DNA of 64,000 bases from Pseudoclavibacter endophyticus (GTDB lineage Bacteria; Actinomycetota; Actinomycetes; Actinomycetales; Microbacteriaceae), in contig NZ_WBJY01000001.1 of the NCBI RefSeq assembly GCF_008831085.1, positions 1,922,001 through 1,986,000 on the forward strand, given 5' to 3'. Below, piece after piece: positions 49,888 to 57,225 of this stretch (the first letter of the stretch is position 1; the number at the start of each line of letters is the position of its first letter). Both the position numbers and the translations under genes were made by a program. The notes beneath the pieces are model-generated. The model made no database searches, was not told where the DNA came from, and saw only the letters and a list, made by a program, of their open reading frames with translations.

Positions 49888-51618
49888 TCAGTCGACGGCG
49901 GCGAGCCTGGAACCGGGGATGGCGTCGATGAGCGTCCGCGTGTACTCGGCCTGCGGCTCAAGCAGCACGCGGTCGACGGGCCCGGTCTCGACGAGGGAGC
50001 CGAAGCGGAGCACGCCGACACGATGGGCGATCTGCCGCACGACGGCGAGGTCATGCGAGATGAACAGGTAGCCCACACCGACGCGCCGCTGGATGTCGAC
50101 GAGGAGGGTGAGGATCTGATGCTGCACCGAAACGTCGAGCGCCGAGACGGGCTCGTCGAGCACGATGAGTTCGGGCTTGATGGCGAGGGCTCGCGCGATC
50201 GCGACGCGCTGGCGCTGCCCACCGCTGAGCTCGGCCGGTCTGCGGTCGGCCGATTCGGGCGGCAGGGCGACGAGCTCGATGAGCTCGCGCACCCGGGCGT
50301 CGCGCTCGGCCCGCGTCCCCTCCCGAAACGCGTCGAGCGGGTCGCGGATGATCTGCGCGACCGTGAGGCGCGGGTTGAGCGATGCGTACGGATTCTGATG
50401 CACGATCTGGGCCCGGCGGCGGAACGCTCGCCTCGCGCTCCCCCTGAGCGCTGCGATCTCGACGCCGTCGAACGTGACCCGGCCCTGCGTCGGCGTCTCG
50501 AGGCCGAGCACGAGCCTGGCCGTCGTCGACTTGCCCGACCCCGACTCTCCGACGAGCGCGAACGTCTCGCCACGTCGCAGTTCGAAGCCGACGCCGTCGA
50601 CGGCTCGGAAGGAACCGCCGCCATCCCGCACGTCGAAACTCTTGACGAGGTCCGTCGCGACGACGAGCGCATCCGGCGCGTCGGCGTCCCGCCCCGGCGC
50701 TCCCGCCGGTGCGTCGATGGCACGTGGCAGCGGGGCGGCCATGCCCTCCGTCGTGTGCAGCGACGGGGCGGCATCGATGAGGCGGCGCGTGTAGGGGTGC
50801 TGTGGCGCGAGCAGCACCTGCGCCGCCTCGCCGGTCTCGACGATGCGCCCCTGCGACATCACGGCGATACGGTCGGCCCGGTCGGCCGCGACTCCCAGGT
50901 CGTGGGTGATGAGCAGCATGCCCATGCCGAGCTGCTCCTGCAGCGCGTCGAGGTGGTCGAGCAGCTGTGCCTGCACCGTCACGTCGAGTGCACTCGTGGG
51001 TTCGTCGGCGAGGAGGAGGCGCGGTCTCGCGATGACCGCGATGGCGATGAGCACCCGCTGCCTGAGGCCACCGGACAGTTCGTGGGGATACTGGCGCGCC
51101 CGGAGCTCCGGGTCGGGGATGCCGGCCTGCGCCAGTGCCTCGACGGCGGCGACGGCTGCCGACCGGCGATCGGCCAGCCCGTGAATCCGCAGCACTTCGC
51201 CCACCTGGTCGCCGAGGCGCTTGACCGGGTTGAGGCTCACGGTCGGGTCTTGGGGTACGAAGCCGATCTCGCGTCCGCGGACGGCACGCAGCTCGCTGTT
51301 CGACGCGTTCGCGAGGTCGACACCGCCGAACCGGATCGCGCCCGCGGGGATCTCGGCGCTCGCAGCGAGCATCCGGATGATGGCGTGCGCGGTCGTCGAC
51401 TTGCCGGAGCCCGACTCGCCCACGATCGCGACGGTCTCCCCCGCTGCGATCGACAGCGAGACGCCGCGAACGGCGTCGACGTGGCCGCGCGACGTGCGGT
51501 AGCGCACGTGGAGGTCGTCGAGTTCGAGCAGCGGGGCGCCGGAAGCCCCGTCGGCGGAGAGCCCGGCGCCGGATAGCGATGGTCCGGTGCCGCGCGCAGA
51601 TTGGGTTGCGTTGATCAT
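49888..51618 (-). CDS. Fused DppD-DppF ABC transporter ATPase
   Basis: Two ABC ATPase domains lie in one 576-residue chain. The first runs from about residue 30 (Walker A GESGSGKST, signature LSGGLRQRV, Walker B LLLADEPTS) and the second from about 325 (GESGSGKST, LSGGQRQRVAIARAL, LIVLDEPVSALD). Each is followed by an oligopeptide-transporter C-terminal extension (HPYTRRLIDAAP, AEYTRTLIDAIPG). Normally dppD and dppF are separate genes. ATG at 51618 overlaps the dppC stop. Confidence 0.93.
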   Translation of the reverse strand: MINATQSARGTGPSLSGAGLSADGASGAPLLELDDLHVRYRTSRGHVDAVRGVSLSIAAGETVAIVGESGSGKSTTAHAIIRMLAASAEIPAGAIRFGGVDLANASNSELRAVRGREIGFVPQDPTVSLNPVKRLGDQVGEVLRIHGLADRRSAAVAAVEALAQAGIPDPELRARQYPHELSGGLRQRVLIAIAVIARPRLLLADEPTSALDVTVQAQLLDHLDALQEQLGMGMLLITHDLGVAADRADRIAVMSQGRIVETGEAAQVLLAPQHPYTRRLIDAAPSLHTTEGMAAPLPRAIDAPAGAPGRDADAPDALVVATDLVKSFDVRDGGGSFRAVDGVGFELRRGETFALVGESGSGKSTTARLVLGLETPTQGRVTFDGVEIAALRGSARRAFRRRAQIVHQNPYASLNPRLTVAQIIRDPLDAFREGTRAERDARVRELIELVALPPESADRRPAELSGGQRQRVAIARALAIKPELIVLDEPVSALDVSVQHQILTLLVDIQRRVGVGYLFISHDLAVVRQIAHRVGVLRFGSLVETGPVDRVLLEPQAEYTRTLIDAIPGSRLAAVD

Positions 51619-52574
51619 CGGTTGCGCACCCCCTCCGCGTCGACGGCTCTCGCGAGGCGGTTGGCGGACAGGACCGTCAGCACGATCGTGAGGCCGGGGA
51701 GCGTTGTGAGCCACCAGGCGGTCGCGAGGTAGTCGCGTCCTCCGGCGACGAGCGTGCCCCACTCGGGCGTCGGCGGTTGCGCGCCGTACCCCAGGAAGCT
51801 CAGCGCCGAGACGGCGAGGATCGCGGTGCCGAACTCGAGGGCGGCGAGCACGATGACGGGACCGAGCGAGTTGGGCAGCACGTGCCTCCGGAGCGTGCGC
51901 AACCAGGTGTTTCCCGACGCGTGCGCCGCCTCCACGTACAGGCTCGATCGCACGCGGAGCACCTCGGAGCGCATGATCCGCGAGACCGAGGCGATCGAGC
52001 CGATGCCGACGGCGATCGCGACGTTGAGCGTACCGACGCCGAGCGCGGCGATGAACGCCAGCGACAGCAGGATCGCCGGGATCGACAGCAGCACGTCGGC
52101 GATGCGCATGATGATGTCGTCGACCCACCGACCGACGAATCCCGCGACGATGCCGAGGACCGAGCCGATGATGAGGCCGACCGCGACCGCGAGCAGCGAC
52201 GACATGAGGGTGAGCGCCGTGCCGTGGATCACGCGCGTGAAGAGGTCGCGTCCCGTCTGGTCGGTGCCGAACCAGTGCGCCGGCGACGGCGACTGCAGGT
52301 GCTCGGACGGCACGCCCGTGAGCGGGTCGCCCGGGGCCAACCACTGCGGCGCCAGGGCTGCCGCGAACATGAGGGCGAGCCAGGCGACCGCGAGCAAGAC
52401 GGAGGGGCGGCGGGCGATGCCGCGCACCCGGCGTCGCCAGACGGCGCCCCGGTCGCTTGTGAAGCGGTCGTCGAGTTCGCGCGCCTGCTGGTGCGTCGCC
52501 TCGTCGGCCGGCGAGACACCGCGTGCCGCGGAGGTGGCAGGCTCGCGCGATTCGGTGAGCGTCAACTCGGTCAT
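51615..52574 (-). CDS. ABC transporter permease DppC-type
   Basis: Binding-protein-dependent permease of 319 residues with a cytoplasmic N-tail of ~50 residues, HWFGTDQTGRDLFTRVIHG (the OppC/DppC N-terminal signature, read as HWFGTDQTGRDLF) and the EAA loop EAAHASGNTWLRTLRRHVLPN. About six helices are visible. It overlaps both neighbours by four bases. Confidence 0.92.
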   Translation of the reverse strand: MTELTLTESREPATSAARGVSPADEATHQQARELDDRFTSDRGAVWRRRVRGIARRPSVLLAVAWLALMFAAALAPQWLAPGDPLTGVPSEHLQSPSPAHWFGTDQTGRDLFTRVIHGTALTLMSSLLAVAVGLIIGSVLGIVAGFVGRWVDDIIMRIADVLLSIPAILLSLAFIAALGVGTLNVAIAVGIGSIASVSRIMRSEVLRVRSSLYVEAAHASGNTWLRTLRRHVLPNSLGPVIVLAALEFGTAILAVSALSFLGYGAQPPTPEWGTLVAGGRDYLATAWWLTTLPGLTIVLTVLSANRLARAVDAEGVRNR

Positions 52575-53572
52575 GCGGTCGTCCCTTCGCGAACGGGGGC
52601 CGGCTCGGCAGCCCCGGCGGCCCGTCTCCTGCTCGCGGCGTGAACGATTCTCGGGTCGAGGAGCGGATAAACGAGGTCGACGATGAGATTCGTCACCGCG
52701 AACACGACCCCGGCGAGCAGGACGACGCCGAGAACGACCGGGATGTCCTGGCCGCCAACCGCGGTGGCCGCCACGCGCCCGATGCCGGGGCGGCTGAAGA
52801 CGGTCTCGGTCACGACAGCGCCCCCGATGAGCTGCCCGACGATGAGGCCCAGCATGGTGAATGCGGGAAGCGCGGCGTTCTTGAGCGCATGACCGAATAC
52901 GATGCGGGTGCGATCGGCTCCCTTCGCGAGGACCGTGTCGACGTAGGGCTCGCGCAGGGTGATGGTGAGGCTCTTCGACAGCAACTGCGCGAGCATCGCC
53001 CCCGTCGGCACCGCGAGCGTGATCGCTGGCAGCACGAGCGCCGCGGGCGTCCGGTCACCCATCGCGGGGAAGATCGGCAGGCCGAAGGAGAACCACTGGA
53101 TCAGCATGAGCCCGAGCCAGAACGCGGGGATCGCGACGCCGAGCGGGGGCAGCGCGAGCAGCACGTTCGCGAGCCATCGGTTGCGCGTGAAGTTGGCGGC
53201 GACCGCGACCCCCGCTCCGCCGATGACGGCGAACAGCAGACCGAGGGTGGCGATCTGCGCGGTCGGCCACAGGGCCTCGCCCACCAGCTCGCCGACTGGC
53301 CTGCCCATTGCGAACGACGTGCCGAGGTCACCGACAAACACGCCGCCAAGGCGCTGGAAGTACTGCACGAGCAGGTTCTCGTCGAGCCCGTACTGCTGGC
53401 GCAGCGCCTCGAGCTGCTCGGGCGGGTAGTTCTGCGCGTCAGGCCCGAGGATCAGCGAGACGGGATCACTCGGCAGCGCGAACAGGACGAAGAACGCCAC
53501 CGTGTAGGCCGCCCAGACGACGAAGACCGCCTGCACGAGCCGCTTGGCGACGTACACCAGTGTCGGGTTCAC
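52571..53572 (-). CDS. ABC transporter permease DppB-type
   Basis: Permease of 333 residues with the DppB/OppB features: first helix followed by LPSDPVSLILGPDA, a long extracytoplasmic loop with LRQQYGLDENLLVQYFQ and GDLGTSF, then the EAA-like AKGADRTRIVFGHALKNAALP. GTG at 53572 has GGAGGAGG upstream and is the first gene of the operon. The 183 bases before it hold a palindrome and a larger inverted repeat. Confidence 0.92.
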   Translation of the reverse strand: MNPTLVYVAKRLVQAVFVVWAAYTVAFFVLFALPSDPVSLILGPDAQNYPPEQLEALRQQYGLDENLLVQYFQRLGGVFVGDLGTSFAMGRPVGELVGEALWPTAQIATLGLLFAVIGGAGVAVAANFTRNRWLANVLLALPPLGVAIPAFWLGLMLIQWFSFGLPIFPAMGDRTPAALVLPAITLAVPTGAMLAQLLSKSLTITLREPYVDTVLAKGADRTRIVFGHALKNAALPAFTMLGLIVGQLIGGAVVTETVFSRPGIGRVAATAVGGQDIPVVLGVVLLAGVVFAVTNLIVDLVYPLLDPRIVHAASRRRAAGAAEPAPVREGTTA

Positions 53573-53695
53573 GCGTCCTCCTCCGTCTTCTCGGCCCCGG
53601 CGCGGGGCATCCGGCCGATGCCTCCGACGCGCGCGAGTTCGATAACGGTGACCCGTCGACAAACCGGGAGCAACTTTGTGACGAAATGTGTGCGC

Positions 53696-53730
53696 CATCA
53701 TGAAGTCGTGCAGCTGACGTCATGATGACG
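53696..53730 (-). promoter_or_regulatory. Inverted repeats upstream of the dpp operon
   Basis: CGTCAT-G-ATGACG (53718-53730) is a perfect 13-base palindrome. A larger inverted repeat, CATCATGA (53696-53703) and TCATGATG (53720-53727), overlaps it. They lie 124-158 bases before the dppB start and just after the MerR stop. A regulator site is plausible, possibly for the neighbouring MerR protein. No promoter with good -35/-10 spacing was found. Confidence 0.45.
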
Positions 53731-53755
53731 CCGCGACGCTATCGACGCCGCGATG

Positions 53756-54490
53756 TCACGGCGCCGGTGGCGGCACATCGCCGCCGGCGTCGTCACGATG
53801 GGCGCGAATGGCCGCGGAGGTGTGCGCGAGCTGGTTCATCGCGAGCAGCAGCTGTACCTGCACGTGAGCGCCACGCAGCATGCGCGTCGCGACCACATCC
53901 CTGCTCGGCTTCCAGGTGTCCTGCTCGCTCGTCGCGCCGCCCTGCCGCGCTGGACGCCCGCCCGCCACGGCCCGGCTCGGCTCCGCAGTGAAACGCCGCA
54001 CGACCTCGATATCGCGCTCGGCGATCTCGGCGAGCGACGCCGCGTACTGTGCGAGACGCTCGGCGGGGATGGCGAACCCGGCGGCTTCTGCGACGTGCAG
54101 CGCCTCGGCGAGGGCATCGCGCGCGACGCTCGCCACGTCCGGCCAATCCGCGCCCCGTACGACCTCGCCGACGAGGTCCGCGTGCCGTGCCTCGACCGGC
54201 GCTTCGGGTCGGCGGAGACCCGTCGCGATGAGCTGGCAGGCTTCCATGATGCCGAGGACGGGCGCGCGTTCGTCATCGATCATCGATGTGAGCCGCCGCA
54301 CCTCCGCGATCGACAGGTCGAAGTGGCCGCGCAGGGTTCGAACGAGCTCGACCCGCTCGACGTGCGGCGTGCCGTACTCGGCCGTCGTCTGATTCCGCAG
54401 CGTCCCCGGCGGCACGATCCCCTCCCGGATCCAGTACTTGATCGTCGCCGTCGAGGCGCCGGTCCGCTCGGCCAGCTGTCGGAGCTTCAT
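53756..54490 (-). CDS. MerR-family transcriptional regulator
   Basis: The 244-residue protein has a MerR HTH at the N-terminus (MKLRQLAERTGASTATIKYWI, GIVPPGTL, EYGTPHVERV) and a larger C-terminal effector-binding domain of unknown ligand. It is transcribed divergently from the DUF2306 gene, with a palindrome in the 92-base interval. The gene lies between that membrane protein and the dpp operon and could control either. Confidence 0.85.
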   Translation of the reverse strand: MKLRQLAERTGASTATIKYWIREGIVPPGTLRNQTTAEYGTPHVERVELVRTLRGHFDLSIAEVRRLTSMIDDERAPVLGIMEACQLIATGLRRPEAPVEARHADLVGEVVRGADWPDVASVARDALAEALHVAEAAGFAIPAERLAQYAASLAEIAERDIEVVRRFTAEPSRAVAGGRPARQGGATSEQDTWKPSRDVVATRMLRGAHVQVQLLLAMNQLAHTSAAIRAHRDDAGGDVPPPAP

Positions 54491-54558
54491 CGTCCGCCCT
54501 TCCGGATCCGTGTCTTGGAGAGTGGAACGCCCCGTTGCTCGCCACGGTGCGCTTATTG

Positions 54559-54573
54559 GATAGTGACTCTATC
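54559..54573. promoter_or_regulatory. Palindromic operator candidate between MerR and DUF2306 genes
   Basis: GATAG-TGACT-CTATC, a 15-base inverted repeat, lies 10 bases before the DUF2306 ATG at 54583 and 68 bases from the MerR start. MerR proteins bind such dyads in their target promoters. TATCTT at 54571-54576 overlaps the right arm and would fit a -10 for a leaderless transcript. Confidence 0.55.
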
Positions 54574-54582
54574 TTGTCTGGT

Positions 54583-55146
54583 ATGGAATTCAGCGCAGTC
54601 GTGATCCCGGTCCACGCGATCGCCGCATCCCTCGTGGTCCTGCTGGCCCCGGTGAATCTCGTCCGACGACGACGCGACCGGGCGCATCGCGTCATCGGCC
54701 GGACGTGGGTGCTCGCGATGTACGTCACCTGCGTGAGCGGCATGTTCATCTACTCGCTCACGGGCGGATTCACCGCCTTTCACGCGCTCGCGATCTTCAC
54801 CTTCCTCACGACAACGCTGGGCGTCGTCAACATCCGGCGCGGCCATCGCCGCGCTCACGTCGGCAACATGGTCGGCGGCTGGCTCGGCGCCCTGGTCGCC
54901 GGCGGCTTCGCCGCGTTCGTGCCGGCGCGGGACATCCCGATGTGGGCGATCGGCACGCCCTTCCTGTTCTGGTCGATCGTCGCCGGCATCGTCGTGGGTG
55001 CCACGGCGTGGGTGTGGTTCGTGCTCGCCTACGCGGGGCGCGGTCAGGTCGGAGGCGCCCGGGGCCTCGCAGCAGGCTCGGAGGGCGGCGGGACCGGCCC
55101 GGCGCCCGCGGAGGATGTCCACCGAAAGGTCATCGAAACGTTGTAG
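54583..55146 (+). CDS. DUF2306 membrane protein
   Basis: The 187-residue protein has four to five hydrophobic segments and the DUF2306 features: first helix with HAIAASLVVLLAPVNLVRR, HRVIGRTWVLAMYVTCVSG, and a His/Arg pattern around RRGHRRAHVGNMVGG. The function of DUF2306 is unknown; histidines in helices hint at haem or metal contact but that is a guess. Its start follows the palindrome. The MarR gene follows 30 bases downstream. Confidence 0.82.
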   Translation: MEFSAVVIPVHAIAASLVVLLAPVNLVRRRRDRAHRVIGRTWVLAMYVTCVSGMFIYSLTGGFTAFHALAIFTFLTTTLGVVNIRRGHRRAHVGNMVGGWLGALVAGGFAAFVPARDIPMWAIGTPFLFWSIVAGIVVGATAWVWFVLAYAGRGQVGGARGLAAGSEGGGTGPAPAEDVHRKVIETL

Positions 55147-55176
55147 CCGCAACTGTCGAATTGCGATGATGGAGGC

Positions 55177-55908
55177 ATGAACCCTCCTCGCTGGCTCACC
55201 CCCGACGAGCGCGAGACCTGGCTCCGGTTGACCGCCGTGCTGCAGCTCCTCCCGGCCGCGCTCGATGCCCAACTCCACGGTGACGCCGACTTGACACAGT
55301 TCGAGTACATGGTGCTCGCGATGCTGTCGGAGGCCGACGGCCGCACCTTGCGCATGAGCGATCTCGCCGCGCACACGACCGCGACGCTTCCGCGACTCTC
55401 CCGCGTCGTCGCCGGTCTCGAGGCCGCCGGCTACGTGCGGCGCACGCCATGCGAGGCCGACCGACGCGCGACCAACGCGACGCTCACCGAGTCCGGCTAC
55501 GAGAAGCTCGCTGCGGCCGCGCCTGGGCACGTCGGCGCGGTCCGCCGGTTCGTCATCGATCCCCTCACGCCCGCACAGCTGCAGCACCTCGGCAGCGCGC
55601 TCGGCTCAATGCTCGAAGCGCTGGACCCCGACGGCCGGATGCTCGCCGGCGCTCGTCTCGCCGACGCCGGCCACGGCAGGGAGCCGCACGATGCGGCGCT
55701 ACCGCTCCCGCGTCTCGCGGCACCCGCCGCCCGTGCGCTCAAGGGCGCGGGCTACACGTCGCTCAACGACCTGGCCGGCGCGAGGACGGCGACGCTCCTG
55801 CAACTGCACGGCATCGGCCGCAGCGCGCTCCGCGCGATCCGAGGGGCGCTCGAAGCGGCCGGCCTCGAGCCGCTCGACGACCGGCCGCTCGGCGACCCGC
55901 CCCAGTGA
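55177..55908 (+). CDS. MarR regulator fused to a C-terminal HhH/alpha-CTD-like domain
   Basis: Residues 1-150 form a MarR winged helix: LTQFEYMVLAMLSEADGRTLRMSDLA, then RLSRVVAGLEAAGYVRR and the wing RRATNATLTESGYEKL. A linker leads to about residues 172-235, PRLAAPAARALKGAGYTSLNDLAGARTATLLQLHGIGRSALRAIRGAL (seen as LAAPAARALKGAGYTSLNDL and LLQLHGIGRSALRAI). This resembles the helix-hairpin-helix of RNA polymerase alpha-CTD or related DNA-binding proteins. The family length without this part is about 150, so this is a fusion. The target genes are unknown. Confidence 0.82.
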   Translation: MNPPRWLTPDERETWLRLTAVLQLLPAALDAQLHGDADLTQFEYMVLAMLSEADGRTLRMSDLAAHTTATLPRLSRVVAGLEAAGYVRRTPCEADRRATNATLTESGYEKLAAAAPGHVGAVRRFVIDPLTPAQLQHLGSALGSMLEALDPDGRMLAGARLADAGHGREPHDAALPLPRLAAPAARALKGAGYTSLNDLAGARTATLLQLHGIGRSALRAIRGALEAAGLEPLDDRPLGDPPQ

Positions 55909-55926
55909 CGCGGCGCCGAAGGAAGC

Positions 55927-55970
55927 GGCCAGCGACGGCCGTACCTCAGGCCAGCGACGGCCGTGCCTCA
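55927..55970. repeat. Tandem 22-base repeat at the end of the GTPase gene
   Basis: Two copies (55927-55948, 55949-55970) differ at one base (A/G). Each holds the palindrome ACGGCCGT. The stop codon of the convergent GTPase gene lies at the inner edge of the second copy, and a partial third copy (GGTGGCC) follows. They fill most of the 59 bases between the convergent stops, where no other terminator is seen. Confidence 0.7.
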
Positions 55971-57134
55971 GGTGGCCGGGATCACCCCGTTCGTGTGCAG
56001 CACCCACTTCAGGGGGTCGAGGCAGCGGAACGGCGCGATGCCGTGCGGATTCAGGCGCTGGCCGTCGGGCGATTCGCCGAGCGCCGAGACCGCGAAGAAC
56101 TGATGCTGGATCGGCACTCCGCTCTGCGGATTCTCCATAGCGAGCACGACGCCGCCGCCCCCGAGTTTGTAGAGCAGGCTCTTGACCTCCTCATTCAGCA
56201 GCAGTCCGTCCGTCGCCGCGTACGCGCCCGTGTCTTCGCTGGGGTCGCGCAGAAAGGCGGCGCCGGCGTTCGACATGATGCCCGACCATTGCACATCGTC
56301 GACGTTCCGCAGCGCGTGCAGCGCGTCGAACTTCGACAGCACGACCGCCACCTGGGGAGAGCGCCTGCCAACGAGACGCTGCAGATTGCCGAGGACGGTG
56401 AGGGGGTCGCCGCCGACGCGAAGCTGAGCGGGGATGAGGTCGACGAGCTTCTCGCGGATGTTCGCGACCGCGAGCGGATCGAACATGAAGAAGATCGCGT
56501 TCGCGTGCGCGAGGAACTGCAGGTGACCGGCTTCCGCCGGCGGGCGTTCCATCTCTTCGCCTGCGATGTCGCGGATCGCGAGAAATCGGCGCTGACCGCC
56601 GATCATGCCGAGATCGAAGACGAGCGGCGCCCCCTGATACGCGTTGTCGGTGATGGCGGCCGGCGTCGGCCCCATGAGGCCGCGCTCGGCGAAGAGCGGC
56701 GTCTCGTAGACCCGCTCATAGGTGTCGCGGGTGCGCGCGTCGGCGAACCCCACGACCGTGTGCCACTGCAGCGCCATGCGCTGCAGCTGCTTGATGAGCA
56801 CCGCGATGAAGACGCTCTTGCCGGTCGCACGCGCCCCGTTCATCGCCACGCACACGGTGTGGCCGCCTCGCCACCCCTCGATGAGCCCCCAGTGGCAATG
56901 CGGGCACGCCTCGCTCAGCGGCTCGGCGCACGAAGGGCAGTCGCCGGCGATCGGCGGGCGCCAGGTCGGGTCGCCCGGCGGGGCCGTCGCCACGAGCACT
57001 TTGCCGCGCTTCACCGGCGTCGGGGAATAGCGGCTCGCCGCCTGGTCCGGGTACTTCGTGCAACGGGGGTTCTCGCAGACCCACGCGTACTGCATCGTGG
57101 GCAGCAGCTGGAAGCAGTTCGGGCACTTACTCAA
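55968..57134 (-). CDS. Zinc-ribbon P-loop GTPase of the double-GTPase (DO-GTPase2-like) type
   Basis: The 388-residue protein starts with two zinc ribbons (CPNC...CENPRC at 4-25; CPSC...CPHC at 66-80). A TRAFAC-like GTPase domain follows: G1 loop GARATGKS (100-107), G3 DIAGEE (189-194) and a G4-like SKFD (267-270). The start is a TTG at 57134 with GAGG seven bases upstream; an in-frame stop just before it rules out longer forms. Zinc ribbon plus GTPase plus the upstream vWA and GAP1-type genes match the GTPase-centred conflict systems known from comparative genomics. Confidence 0.78.
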   Translation of the reverse strand: MSKCPNCFQLLPTMQYAWVCENPRCTKYPDQAASRYSPTPVKRGKVLVATAPPGDPTWRPPIAGDCPSCAEPLSEACPHCHWGLIEGWRGGHTVCVAMNGARATGKSVFIAVLIKQLQRMALQWHTVVGFADARTRDTYERVYETPLFAERGLMGPTPAAITDNAYQGAPLVFDLGMIGGQRRFLAIRDIAGEEMERPPAEAGHLQFLAHANAIFFMFDPLAVANIREKLVDLIPAQLRVGGDPLTVLGNLQRLVGRRSPQVAVVLSKFDALHALRNVDDVQWSGIMSNAGAAFLRDPSEDTGAYAATDGLLLNEEVKSLLYKLGGGGVVLAMENPQSGVPIQHQFFAVSALGESPDGQRLNPHGIAPFRCLDPLKWVLHTNGVIPAT

Positions 57135-57225
57135 CTGCGCACCTCACAACTCGGCACCTCTCATCTGAGCTTCCCTCGTGTGGGCATCCCTCGTCTCGGA
57201 ACGCTCTCACCCAACTCCGCATCAT
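57127..57225 (-). CDS. Possible 32-residue ORF bridging vWA and GTPase genes
   Basis: ATG at 57225 overlaps the vWA stop as ATGA. The ORF (MMRSWVRAFRDEGC to RCAVE) ends in a TAA that overlaps the TTG-start GTPase gene by eight bases. It fills the only gap of the operon exactly. It may be a coupling peptide that carries ribosomes to the TTG start. It may also be chance, since the DNA is a degenerate 15-base repeat. Confidence 0.3.
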   Translation of the reverse strand: MMRSWVRAFRDEGCPHEGSSDERCRVVRCAVE

